This document shows positions 35,901 through 46,263 of a stretch of DNA of 64,000 nucleotides, piece after piece. The stretch comes from Edaphochlamys debaryana. Taxonomy: Eukaryota; Chlorophyta; Chlorophyceae; Chlamydomonadales. Within the stretch, counting starts at the first letter, position 1. Every line of letters begins with the position of its first letter. A program made the position numbers and the translations under genes. The DNA lies in the NCBI GenBank assembly GCA_016858145.1, contig JAEHOE010000137.1:248001-312000 (forward strand), given 5' to 3'. The notes under the pieces were generated by a model that searched no databases, was not told where the DNA came from, and was given only the letters and a program-made list of their open reading frames with translations.

Positions 35901-36059
35901 GGCCCGCTCAGTGGCTGCCCCTGCGCCGCTTGTGTGGAGCTTCTGGGGCTGCGGGTGGGCGCGGGCGGGAGGCTGGAGCTGGGAGGAGATGTGGAGTGTG
36001 CCCGGCGGGGTGCGGAGGCAACGGTCGCCATGCGTGCGCTCGAGAGATTGGGGGAGTGA
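29910..36059 (+). CDS. U-box protein with MIB/HERC2-like repeats and Cys-rich knot (copy C)
   Basis: Nineteen exons: 29910-30107, 30342-30429, 30657-30973, 31186-31737, 31880-31975, 32111-32161, 32268-32408, 32581-32727, 33139-33295, 33378-33442, 33582-33701, 33928-34063, 34286-34422, 34564-34680, 34871-34942, 35057-35206, 35334-35365, 35539-35724, 35876-36059; about 981 residues. Exon lengths 88, 96, 51, 157, 65, 120, 32 and 186 equal those of copy A although sequence has diverged widely. The U-box is complete (FLCAITH, ELMRDPVVNALGFTYERAA, LPNKDLAPNWTVK, LIRDWLEE) and closer to consensus than in A. MIB/HERC2-like modules: RRGYDWLDPADRNGLG...GHGNHFELQHL and TRGRDWRWDDADGCG; an extra stretch with WVAARWADGQRTHHL replaces one A exon by two. 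It ends in a Cys knot (CGRCGSTCGPLSGCPCAAC) but lacks the hydrophobic tail of A. Intron 1 needs a GC donor (CAG/GCAAGC). Likely a soluble E3 ligase (inferred). Confidence 0.75.
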
Positions 36060-36812
36060 GCGGGCCGGAAAAGACAGATAGCGGGAAATGGGGTGGGCCC
36101 GGGTGGGAAGCGGGACGTTTGGTGGGTGGAAGTACGGGCAGGTGCATGCAGGTTAGCCAGTGATCGAGCCAGCAGTGCTTTTGCGCTTGTTTGCACGTTG
36201 CGCCTGGGGCTGAAAGAAGCCCTTGCAGGCCGCGGGTGGGGTGGGCGAGTTGGGTAAGCGAGTGACATGGCCGAGGCAGGTAGCGAAGCTGCCTCACACC
36301 ACAGGCAGCAAGATCTCGGCGTTGAGGGGCGGTGAACTTTACCCGTACCCCAATTAAGCACGGAAAGGTGCGTACGCGCGACGAGCAAGGCAGGACCAAT
36401 CTATCACCTGGACGTGAGGCGTGTATCGCACCTCTCCCTCCTCGGCCTCGGTCACGGCCAAGAGAGCATTGGTGGCCCACTGTACCCTAATCCGACGGGG
36501 CCCTGTGCAAAGCACCGAAGGCGCGCTTGCAACTCCCCCCTTGCCGACACCTTTGCCTACGAAACCTCTTGGCCCTTCACTGGATTGAACAGATGCGGCA
36601 TCTTGTCCGTCTGCGCCCTGTCGATCGTGACAGCCGCCAAGCAGACGAGCTCGTCTCTCGTCACCCCACCACATGTATACGCACGCCACCATAGCCACGC
36701 ATCCCGCATGCATTCCCCCCCCCCCACCACCACGTTTGACGCACGCAAGAAGTTTCATTCCTCCGCCTGGCCCTAACCTCAGCCATGCCCACGACTCCGA
36801 CCACGCCGCCTC
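36060..36812. other. Convergent intergenic region
   Basis: About 750 bp between the copy C stop and the stop of F-box/ankyrin copy 2. No coding exon or clear TGTAA was seen. Confidence 0.4.
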
Positions 36813-38714
36813 CTACACGTGCCGCTGCTGCGCCCTTGCCCTGCGCCTAGCTTCCTCGACTGAGCCCCGGTGAGGCGGCCTGCCCCCCTTGTGCCCCCAC
36901 TCCCCGCCACTCCGGTCGAGCAGCCTCCTCCCCGCTGGCCCCTGCGTGCCGGCGCTAGCCGGCGCCGGCAGCCCTTTCTTGGCCCAGCGCCTTGCACGCT
37001 GCGCCCCGCCGTCCCCCGCAGCCACAAACTCGAGGGCGCACCTCGCCAGCGCCTCCAGAGTCTCGCCCGCCACCAGGCGCGCCCAGTCCACGACCGCGCC
37101 CTCCGCCACCAGCTGCCGAAGCGCCTCCTGCAGCCCGTGCTCTGCCCGCATCGCCGCCACGTCGGCCCGGACGTCGGGGCGGCAGGGCACGTGACGGTGC
37201 TCCAGGTCAGTCAGGGCGCGGAGGTCGCCGGTGCAGAGGGCGGCAATGTGGGGGTTGTTGGGGGCGTGGGCCTGCGAGGGACGGAGGGGGAGGCGAGGGA
37301 TGGGGAGAGGGAAGGGGTGGGGGAGGGGAGAGATCGTTGATGAGTTGGGTAAAGGCGGGAGGAGTCAGCCTTGCAAGAGGGCTGCCCTGAGGTAAGGCGA
37401 GGGATGGATGCGTGATCGTGTAGAGGCGGGCGAGGTGGTATGAGTGCGCAAGCGTTGGCGGCTGGGTGCCTGGACGGGAGTCTGTGCTGTGTGGGGCCGG
37501 CCCTAGCCCCACCGTGAAATCCCGTCCTGCGCACCTCCGTCGCGCCTGATGCCAAGCGGGAAGGGATGCACCCCTGCCCTCCATCCACGTTCTTTGGTGG
37601 CCCTCGCAGCTGCACCCTCACCCCTGCCGCGCGCTGCCCCATCCGCCCCTTGTCCTGGTCGATCAATTAGAGCGGAGCACTCACCCGTAACGCACGCCGG
37701 TCGCGCCAGGGCTGCAGGGCGCACGGCGGGGGGGAGGTCAGCAGTCAGGGTTAGTTGGGTTAGAGGGGACGATGCCAACAGCCCGTCACGCGCACAGCAG
37801 ACCACATGCATCCCGCGGAGGCCCCCTCAGGTCCACCCGCCAAGCCCTCACCCAAAGGAGATCCCAGTAGTAGAGCCTGTCCAAGGCTTGCGTAGTCAAC
37901 CACTCAGCTAGAGCTGTGTGTCCGGCTGCGATCGCCCCGTTGGCTGCTGCCCACGCGCTCGTGCCGCGGTGGCCCACCAGAAGCTGTCCGCAGAGGTGCC
38001 ACTGCCCCCGACGAGCTGCAACTTCTAGGGCTTCGTCGTGCCAGGTCTTGTGTGCATGGCTCAGGGCGGGATATAGAGTGTCCAGAAGCTGATCGCTCGC
38101 TTGCGGCTGAGCCGAAGACGCTGCGGCCCGTAGGAGTGCGAAGTCCGGCACGATTCCAGTTGCCGCAAGGGCGAGGGCCAGGTTCTCCGCAATGCCAGTC
38201 CTCGCGGTAAGATACAGCAGCTCCTTGCGCTTGTCGCAGCTGAGAGCGTCCACCGAAGTGGCCCTCAGCCAGTACGCGAAGAGGCTGGGTGGCACCGGCT
38301 CCGAAAGCTGAATCGTGGTATGCTCCTTGAAGTCATGTGATGTTTGCTTGTCCACAAGTCGCAGCGCAGCGACGTCGTTGGGCGCAAGGTGCTTGGCCAT
38401 TTCAAGCACAAGCAGCGGCGTCCAGCAGGCTCGGGCTAGCTCCGCATGCTTGCATGTCGACTCTGGCTGCTCGTTGTCCAATACTGTCGGCACCTTGCCG
38501 GGAGTGTTTGGACATATCGCTACTGCGGCTGCTGCGGCCCTGCAAGCGGCGTGCGTGAGCATGCTAGCCGTAGACTGTATGTCTGAGGCACTGTGACACG
38601 GAAGATTATATGGGGGCCCCGGTTCAAGGAACCGCTCATCAGCTGGACCCGCCATGACCAGGCCCAGCTGGGCCCGCCCGGCCCCACGAGCGCGGGCCCT
38701 TGTCGGCCGCCGGC
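36806..38714. repeat. Segmental duplication, unit 2 (paired with about 27571-29482)
   Basis: Second copy of the 1.9-kb unit. Gene structure is identical (exon lengths 804, 27 and 459 nt in both). Introns differ at roughly one position in a hundred by eye, while the large first exon differs several times more. Confidence 0.85.
36813..38655 (-). CDS. F-box-like / ankyrin-type repeat protein, copy 2
   Basis: Exons 38655-37852, 37711-37685, 37271-36813, same lengths and phases as copy 1; about 429 residues. The F-box-like segment reads KHLAPNDVAALRLVDKQTSH. Against copy 1 there are about 20 amino-acid replacements in the first 268 residues, spread over the F-box-like and ankyrin-like parts, and a cluster near the C-terminus (EWGHKGGRPPHRGSVEEARR here). 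The frame is intact and the 27-nt microexon is identical, so both copies are probably functional. An upstream in-frame ATG at 38727 would add 24 residues; 38655 is conserved and preferred. Confidence 0.6.
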
Positions 38715-39337
38715 TGGCAGGTCCCATGGGTTAGCGCGTGTTGAAGAGATCCCACACCCCTTTATCGCCCCACCTCTCGACTGAGAACATCGTGTGGCGT
38801 GCTTGGCACTTGGGCATGTGGGCAGGCCTGATGCCCTACGTTCCGTGTCAACCCCTCCTTCTCACTCCAACCGCTCCGCCCCGCCCCGCTTTGCTCATCC
38901 TTTGCCACTTGCCTCTTTGGGGGCATGCGTTCGACGAGTGCTCTCACGCTGCTACGCCGCTCCATCCTGGGGTGCGAGGCCAATCGCGCGGGGCAGAGTT
39001 CCGGTAACACTACAAGTTGCAACAGGACCTCACCACCGAGAACACAACTGCGCTCCGCCTACTCCAGTACCGGCTCCCTCCGCACTGCAACGCAACCAGA
39101 CAAGCACTGTAAGCTCCCGACGTGCACACAACCCGCCGCCATCAAACCCTCCCCCCCTTTGCCCACATCGTCTGGCCTATGCGGAGCCCCTCCATTCCCT
39201 CTCCCGGAATCCCCAGCATCCTATCCTGTGCCCAAGGTCACACATGCACCGTAATTTGAATGCCTACCGCGAACAAGTGCGCCCAACACCTCGCCGTCCC
39301 AAGGGCTTTAGAAGCCCAGCTCTTAGCGACAATCTGG
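38656..39337. other. Intergenic
   Basis: About 680 bp between the start of F-box/ankyrin copy 2 and the stop of the next minus-strand gene. It should hold that gene's 3' UTR and the ankyrin gene's promoter. No exon was recognised. Confidence 0.4.
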
Positions 39338-41282
39338 CTAGCCCGGGGGCCCAAAGTCGAGGTCCGATAGCTTGAGCGTCACAGGCGACGACGCCGACCC
39401 CACGGAGCTGCCGCCGCCGCCACTGCCACCGCCGCCGCCGCCACTAGCTCCGCTTCCTGCGCTGCCGCCGCCGTCACCGGGGATGATGATGGAAAGTGTG
39501 ACCTTCGGCGCCGACGGCGAGGACCCCGGGCCGCCGCCAGGCTTTGTCGGCGGCGCGGGCAGCCCGCCGCCGGGCCTGCCGCCGCCGCCGGGCGGGCCCG
39601 GCGACGACGGCAGCGGCGGCAGAGGGATGTTGCCGAGGCTACCGAGGTTGATGCCCAGCGGCCCCGTTATGTCAGACAGACGGAGCCCCGACGGCGGCAG
39701 GCTGGCGAGCAGGGCCTCGGCGGCGGCGGGCAGCGGCGGCGGCTGCGGCAGCTGCGTCACCTGCTGAGCGCCGGCCTGGGCCCGGCTGGTCGGTTTGGGC
39801 GGCTTGGGCGGCCACGGCGGCGGCTGCTGCGACAGCTGTCGGCGGAGGCCCCCCGGCACAGGCTCCTGGTGCAGGATGCGCCGCCGCTGCGGCGCTGACG
39901 GCAGCGGCGTGGGTGGCGGCGGCGGCAGCGGTGGTGCGTCTGGCGTCGTTGCGGGTGCGGGAGTGGCTTGCACACCGAGAAGGTGCCGAGAGGGGTGGAA
40001 GGCGCGGATGAGGCGCAGCAGCGGCAGCAGGTGGCGCCGGACCTCGGCGGGGTCGATGGCCGCCTCCGCCGCCTGCGGGCCCCCGGCCGCCGCTTCGCCG
40101 GCCGTTGCCACTGCTGCATCGGCCCCGGCGGCAGCCGCAACCGGCGTCCCGTCCTCAGCCGACGGCAGTGCCGCCGCCGCCTGGAGTTTGCGCCGCCGGC
40201 CGCCGCCGCCGTTGACCCCGCCGCCGTTGGGCGGTGAGAAGAGGTCTACTAGGCGGACCGCCGGCGCGCCGGCGGTGAGGGAGGAGTCCGGAGGGGGCGC
40301 CGGCGGAGGGGTCGGGGTCGGCTGTGGCGGCTCAGGTGTGTTGGGCGGGCCGCCTCCTGCTGCTGCATGGGAGAAGGGAGGCATTGCAACGATCAACGCC
40401 TGATCTATCACTGCGCCGAGCGAAGTGCCGTGGTGCAGATGTGGGAGTCGCCGCCCTGATTGCACACTCGCTCCGTAGCCCAGCCGCGCTTTCCTCCCAT
40501 GCAGCCACCCTCCCACACGGCCGCCTCGACCCTCCGCGCTCACCTCTCTGCAATAGGATGCGCCGCCGACTCGAGACCGTCGCCCTTTGCCGCATCGCCG
40601 CGGGTGCACCGGCAACCGCCGCCGCGCTGCCGCCCTTCTGCTGCTGTGCCCCCTGCTGCTCCAAGTCAGAATGCTCCTCCTCGCCCCGCCCGGGCCCGGG
40701 CCAGGCCCTTCCCGATAGCGACCACCATCGGGGCCAGCTCGCGCCCCGCCCCGCCAGGCGGCAGCCCTTGCCGTGCGGGGCTGGCTCCGCCGCCGCCGCT
40801 GCTGCTGCCGCCGGTGCTGTCGCCTCCGCCACCGCCGGTGCCGCCGCTGGCACTGTGGTCGCCTCCGCCACCTCTGCTGCCGCCGCTGCCACTGCCGTCG
40901 CCTCCGCCGCCTCCGACCCCCCCTTGTCCATAACTCCCCACACGCGCTGCTGTTGCTCCAGGGGAGCGCGTGAAAGCTGCGGCAGCAGGTGCCCCGTCGG
41001 CGGCAGGCTGCCTGCCGCCACCTCCGCGTCGTCTGTCCCCGTCGCCGCCACCTCCGCCGCTGCCTCCCCCGCCGCTGCAGCGCTGCCCGCGGACCCGACC
41101 GGCGCAGTTGCCGCAGCCGCGGCCGCAGCTTCAGGCACGGGCACCGGCGCTGCAGCGGCCCAGACCCGTCGGGGCGCTCGGCTCGCGCCGGCCCCCGCCA
41201 GCAGCGCCAGCCCTGCTGAGGCCAGGAGCAGCAGCAGCGACGCAGCCGCGCGGGCCGGGGCGCGGGCGCTCGCGGCCTTCAT
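39338..41282 (-). CDS. Predicted secreted Ala/Pro/Gly-rich protein of unknown function
   Basis: Two exons, 41282-40544 and 40362-39338, joined in phase; 587 residues. Not recognised as a known family. The N-terminus is a good signal peptide: MKAASARAP, a Leu/Ala core (SLLLLLASAGLALLAGAGA), then a polar stretch. ATGs at 41297 and 41309 would lengthen it by 5 or 9 residues. The middle is Ala-rich; the second exon has Pro-rich segments reminiscent of algal hydroxyproline-rich wall proteins, and short conserved-looking islands (AVRLVDLFSPPNGG; VRRHLLPLLRLIRAFHPSRH; KVTLSIIIPGDGG; VTLKLSDLDFGPPG). It may be extracellular or membrane-associated (inferred). Large opposite-strand open frames are compositional shadows. 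Confidence 0.55.
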
Positions 41283-42202
41283 GATTCGTGGCCGCATGTC
41301 CCCTCGCATCAGTCGTGTAGTAGAGCTGCTAAGTGCTTGACTGGACTAATTGGGGGCTGGCCACTCGGGCGCCGCGGCCCGGCGTGGGCCCCCACGCACC
41401 GACGTTGCGCGCACGCGAAACGGGCAGCCGAGCTCCGAGGCTGCCCGCGCTTCGCCTCTTCGGCCGTGAAGTGCCGTTAGCACCAGCAAGCGCAGCAGTT
41501 GTAGATGTGAGATGTGGGCTAGCTGACGGTTTGGCCACCGCCGGAGCTCGCGTGGGGCTCGGGCGGCGCAAACCGCGGGGGAAACTGGTGCGGGCTCCGG
41601 CCAGCCGGCCCGCGTCCAGCGAGGGCGGATTGTGAGGGTCACGTAGAGCTTTAGCAGTAGCGCAGGCTGCGCGCCAGCTCAGGCGGAGCGGCGCAGGGTC
41701 GGAGCTGAGCTTGTCAAGGTCGTCGCGACAACCTCGTATGGCGCTATACCAAGCCTATATGTGGTGCCTAGCAAGTTGCGGGCGGGTGTATCTGCTATCG
41801 CGTTGCGGGGCTGCGCGGGCTAGCGAGCTTGCCCGCCCCGTCGTCGAGGGCCCCCGCCATTGATGGGCCGGCGGCCCCTCCCGCTCGCTCCCTGCTGCCG
41901 CGCTAGCCGCACTCCTGTGCTTGCGCTAACACCGACCAAGCGAGCTAGCGAGCTGCGGCTGCGCGCTTCAGCTGAGCGTAACGGGCTGCGCCGACCCACG
42001 GGGCTTGCCCGCTGTCCCCAACCGCTCTCCCCTGACTGACAACGTCTGCCCCCACACCAACGCAAGCGCCGGCGGCACGCCACCGCCGCCCATGAACGCC
42101 CCCCCGACGGTCCCTGGCTTGCACACCCACAGTGTTCGAGCTCTTTGGCTATCTACCCGAGCCCCCACAGACCTTGGGCGGCCCCTCATCAGCCGCCGCC
42201 GC
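41283..42202. other. Intergenic
   Basis: About 920 bp between the stop of U-box copy D and the start of the secreted-protein gene, both on the minus strand. It should contain one 3' UTR and one promoter. No exon was recognised. Confidence 0.4.
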
Positions 42203-45200
42203 CTACGCAGCGTCTGCCTGGTCAGTGCTGCCGCCACTCCTGTTCCCATCAGCATTGCCCCCGGCGGCAGCGCTTCCGCCGCCGCCACTGGGCCTGGTGC
42301 TTTGACCGCCGCCGCCGGCGTTCTCCTGGCCACTGCCGCCGCCGCCGCTGCTGGCGCCGCCGCCGCCGCTGCTGGCGCCGCCGCCGCCGCTGCTGGCGCC
42401 GCCGCCGCCGCTGCTGGCGCCGCCGCCGCCGCCGCTGCTGCAGACGCCGCCGCCGCTGCCGCCACTGCTGGCACCGTCGCCACTGCCGCCGCTGCTGGCG
42501 TCGCCGCCGCCGCTGCTGCTGCTGGCGCCGCCGCCGCCGCTGCTGCTGCTGGCACCGCCGCCGCCGTTGCTGCTGCTGGAGCCGCCGCCGCCGCTGCTGC
42601 TGCTGGAGCCGCCGCCGCCACCGCTGCTGGAGCCGCCGCCGCCGCCGCTGCTCGTGACGCTCTGCTGCCTTGCGGCCGCCAGCGCCGACACGAGGACCGT
42701 CCGATCGTGCGGCGAGAGGCCCAGGGCCGAGGCGAGGTCCTCTGCCGGCACGTGGCCGCACCTGAGGTCCGCCATTGAGAACGGCTGGCCTGCGGGAGGA
42801 AGAACGGCAGGAGCTGGCGGGCTCCACGGGGCCGGGGCCGCAAGGCAGCCAGATGCAGGGCGGGCGAGATGCAGGACGTGACATGTACGGGGCGTACGGC
42901 ATCTGCTCACCGTGCGCGAGGGTCATCGCATAAGCGATGCCCGGCCTCACGCCTGCCTGACTCAAGAAGAGCTTTGCCTCCACGTCGATCTCGTTGATCT
43001 GTGGGCAGAAGCATGCGCGAACCGTCTAGTATGGGTCAGGATCCTCAGCATGACGGGTTAGTTGTCGTCGGCGGCAGAGCGGCTAGCTACGTCGGATATG
43101 GGTCAGGATCCTCCGCAGGGCAGCTTTCCAGCAGTAGCAGGGCAGCTGCTGTCAGCAACCGTCAATTCGCTTGCGGGGAGTACCCCCGGCAAGCAAGCAA
43201 GCGCCCAAACCTACGTGGTACCACCGAGTGCGAGCAAAGGCAGCGTAGACCTCTGGCGTGATTCCTCCGCCGCTGCGACTGCCGCCGCCCGCGTCACTGC
43301 CTCTAGCGCCGCTGCCGTCAGGAGCGCTGCCTCTGCCGCCGCCAGCGCCACTGCCCCCAGCGTCGCCGCCGCCAGCGTCGCCGCCGTCAGCGCTGGTGCC
43401 TCTGCCGCCGCCAGAGCTCGTCGAGGGAGTCACCGGCCCCTGCAGCGGACAGGATAAAGCTCAGGCGCACAAGCCGTGCGTACACCGTTAGTCCAGTCCG
43501 GGTTTGGTCGGTGCCGCTGGGTCCCCCACCTGCGGTCGCCCGGCGGCAGGCCCAGCCGGACTCCTGTTGAGCGCTGAGGCGGCAGCGGCGGGCCCCTGCC
43601 CGGGGTCGCCCCCCGGCTGCTGGACGTCGTCAGAGTCAGCGTAGGTCTTCAGCGTGAGGCCATTGCCCGTGAGCCAGTCCTCAATCGCTTCCTGCGGATA
43701 CAAGCAAAACCAGCAGTATGATTCGGCTGCCTTGGCTCTTAGCGTCCCCCAAAACACAGAGATGTGTGTAGGGGTTGGCCAAACCTTCCGCCGCAGCCCC
43801 GCCCACGTGACACATTGTCCCCTTTCCCCTCCCCGCCCCCCAACCACCCACCCGGACAGTCCAGTTGGTGGTGAGGCCCGTGTGGGGCACCCGCACGCCC
43901 GACTGCGCTCGGGTGGCCAGGGCAACGCGAGCGGCGAGAACCTCAACAAAAGACAGCTTTAAATGGATGAGATTTGCGCAGCGAGCGAGGGCTTGTCACA
44001 CGCGACATGGATTACGCTAACCTTGGGGTCTGTGTCCTTCCTCTTGTACCATTCTTCGATGGCCTCCCGCTCGTACGTGAAGCCCAGGGCGTTCATCACG
44101 GGGTCACGCATCAGCTCCTGTTTTGAGGGGGAGGGGGAGGGGCATGGGAGCATAAAGGTTGTTTGGACAAGTAAGGACCTCGGGAGTTACGCCTGGCCTG
44201 CCTGCCCTGGCTTTCCTGGCGTCTCTCCACTGGCAGCTGAGCGCTTGGCCCACCCACCCACCCACCCACCCACCCACCCACCCACCCACCCACCCACCCA
44301 CCCACCCACCCACCCACCCACCCACCCACCCACCCACCCACCCACCCACCCACCCACCCACCCACCCACCCTTGTGATGCAGCAGCGGAACGAGTGCGGC
44401 AGGACTGGCCGCGCGGGCGCAGGCGGCGAAGGAGGCGAAGGCGGGACGGCAGGCGCGTCGACTGTGGCGCCCTGTGCCGGGGCTCCTCCGGGCGGCGGCG
44501 GAGGCGGCAGAGGCGGCGGGGGAGGCGGCAGAGGCGGCGGGGGAGGCGGCATCAGGAGGAAGGCGGCCAGCAGGGTAGCTGCCTGCAGCTCCGCTTGGGT
44601 GAGGACCGGCACGATGCTGGAGAGGTCGAAGAGCTCTTGTACGTGGGCTGTACGGGCCTGATTGAGGCAAGGTGTGGGTATGGGGGGGTAGGGATAGTAA
44701 GGGCTGATTGTGTCGCGGAGCGAACGGGCTCCCACCGCAGCGGCCTGACCCTGTCTCACACTACCGTAGACGAATCCAAGCCTCAAGCATGCATAGCCCG
44801 CTGCGGTCGGTCCATGGCATGGTTGGGAGAGGTTCGGTTTAGGGAGGCTGGCTCGGGACTGTCCCCTCCGTCCCACCTCGGTGTTCTCCAGAGTCGCCTC
44901 CGGCACGCCCTCTCTCGCCAGCGCACCCCGGATCATGCGCCACGCATCCGCGTGCGTGTCCGGGGCCTCGAGCCAGCCCGGGCGCCTGCTGGCCTCCTCC
45001 AGCCAGCTGCTCAGCTCCGCCGCCTGCGATGCCCGCAGCTCCAGACCGGGCAGCGGCAGGGCGGCGAGCTGGGTGCCGCACTGTGTGAGCGCGGCGCCGT
45101 GCGGGCTGGTGGCGCCCAGGCTGGCTCCCAGCTCCTGCAGGGCCAGGCCCGTCTCCGTTAGGGAAGACCGGAGCCGGGCCAGCAGGGGACCTGCGCGTGA

Positions 45201-45681
45201 TGAGGGCAACACAGGAGGTGAGACCCGGGCGGGCCGAGACATTGAGTGAGCGCAGGGCTGACGTTGGATTCTAACGTTAGATGCCGCACCTACCCGACAC
45301 CATGTAAACCACAATGGGGGACGACGCCCTCATGAAGCCTTTCACCGTATCCCTGCACGCCACCAGCGCTGTCTGCAGCCTCTGCGCGCGAGGTTCGGCC
45401 TTGAGGCATGATGGCAGAATGACCTCGCGCCGCGAATGCGACAACGTATGATCCCCGACCCCGTATGACCCCTGGCGTACCTGTGTAGGCGCCGTAGAAG
45501 GATGGGCCTGAAGTATGTCGTCAGCCGCGAGAAGTCGCTGCGCAACACCCTTCAGCACGCGCTGAACAGTGCGTGCATCATCACCGCCTACTGCTGGAAG
45601 CTTTTTCACGGCTGCAGTGCACTGGCATGCGACGCTAGCATTGAAAGCGAGCTCGAGTTCTTCGCCTCCAGGATCCGCCAT
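42203..45681 (-). CDS. U-box protein, short paralogue with Gly/Ser-rich C-terminus (copy D)
   Basis: Ten exons, 5' to 3': 45681-45481, 45381-45294, 45190-44877, 44657-44370, 44117-44022, 43902-43852, 43691-43530, 43439-43215, 42998-42911, 42789-42203; all phases agree; about 699 residues. Exons 2, 3, 5 and 6 have the same lengths (88, 314, 96, 51 nt) as copy A, and the helical N-domain is clearly homologous (LPLPGLELRASQAAELSSWL). The U-box is the most canonical of the four: FRCCITR, ELMRDPVMNALGFTYEREA, VPHTGLTTNWTVR, EAIEDWL. It has no MIB-like modules. Instead there is a Gly/Ser linker, a short ordered-looking block (ITPEVYAAFART; KLFLSQAGVRPGIAYAMTL; VPAEDLASALGLSPHDRTVL) and a long Gly/Ser tail. 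If intron 7 (43529-43440) is retained, a TAA at 43490-43488 ends the protein early. A probable E3 ligase; C-terminal function unknown. Confidence 0.72.
42330..42655 (-). repeat. Coding GGC/AGC triplet tract
   Basis: A long tract of GGC, AGC and GCC codons in the last exon of copy D codes Gly/Ser/Ala runs such as GGGGASSGGGGASS. Near-identical 15-18-nt units suggest slippage. It stays open in several frames on both strands. Confidence 0.8.
44249..44370. repeat. (CCCA)n tetranucleotide microsatellite, about 30 units
   Basis: About 122 nt of nearly perfect CCCA/GGGT repeat in intron 4 of copy D. On the coding (minus) strand the repeat begins exactly at the splice donor (AGG/GTGGGTGGGT), so it both supplies and multiplies candidate GT donors. 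Confidence 0.95.
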
Positions 45682-46263
45682 TCCCGGCGTTTTGGCCGCG
45701 ACGAGAGTCACTACGTGATACTTGTGAGTGTAAAGTAGGAGTATTTGCAAAGTGGAGGCTGTGGCGGTCCTCTCCGGCATAGACGCTGATGGGCCCCAGG
45801 CCCCGACCGCTCCGGGCCCCGAAGACGCGAAGCAACGCGGTCTAACAAGTAAGATATAAATGGTTACGTGTGCACACAACCGAGGGACTCTCTGCCAAAT
45901 AGCTTCCGACCCGGATGGGCCCGAGGCCCCGACCGCTTCGGGCCCAGGAGGGCCACGAAGTGCCAGAGACCGGACGTATACGTACACACGCCAGGTGAGC
46001 CTCCTCAAGGCTTCTCTGGGATCGAGCCTTATCGCAGGGCAGTTGCAAGCGTGCTGCGGCGAGCAGGGCAGGAACTGGCGCCACATCACTGGCGCTACAA
46101 GTTCCAAGCGCGCATCTAACCCCAGATTCAACGCATGTTATGCGCCGGACCCTCTCTGTCCACGCCACCACCTCTGACCACACACAAGTTCTGTGTAATC
46201 CGGGGCGAAAATCCTGCTCCCGCTGCAGCTAAGCGGCCACACGCCAATGCCAGGTGGCATCCG
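45682..46263. other. Intergenic with a partly repeated GC-rich motif
   Basis: About 580 bp between the NUFIP1-like stop and the start of copy D. No gene was seen. Two related blocks (around 45788 and 45915) share GAGGCCCCGACCGC-type words, suggesting an old local duplication. Confidence 0.45.

Noticed and set aside
40324..41340. Long plus-strand open frame of 338 codons
   Set aside because: It lies opposite the spliced secreted-protein gene, has no recognisable domain and is Ala/Arg-rich as expected of an antisense frame in GC-rich coding DNA. The minus-strand model has a signal peptide and phase-consistent introns.
42005..42778. Plus-strand Ala-rich frame opposite the Gly/Ser tract
   Set aside because: This is poly-Ala created by reading GGC/AGC repeats backwards. 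The minus-strand exon continues a phase-correct U-box gene.
44249..44370. Regular repeat array considered as a CRISPR-like or satellite array
   Set aside because: It is a simple four-base microsatellite without spacers, inside an intron of a eukaryotic nuclear gene.
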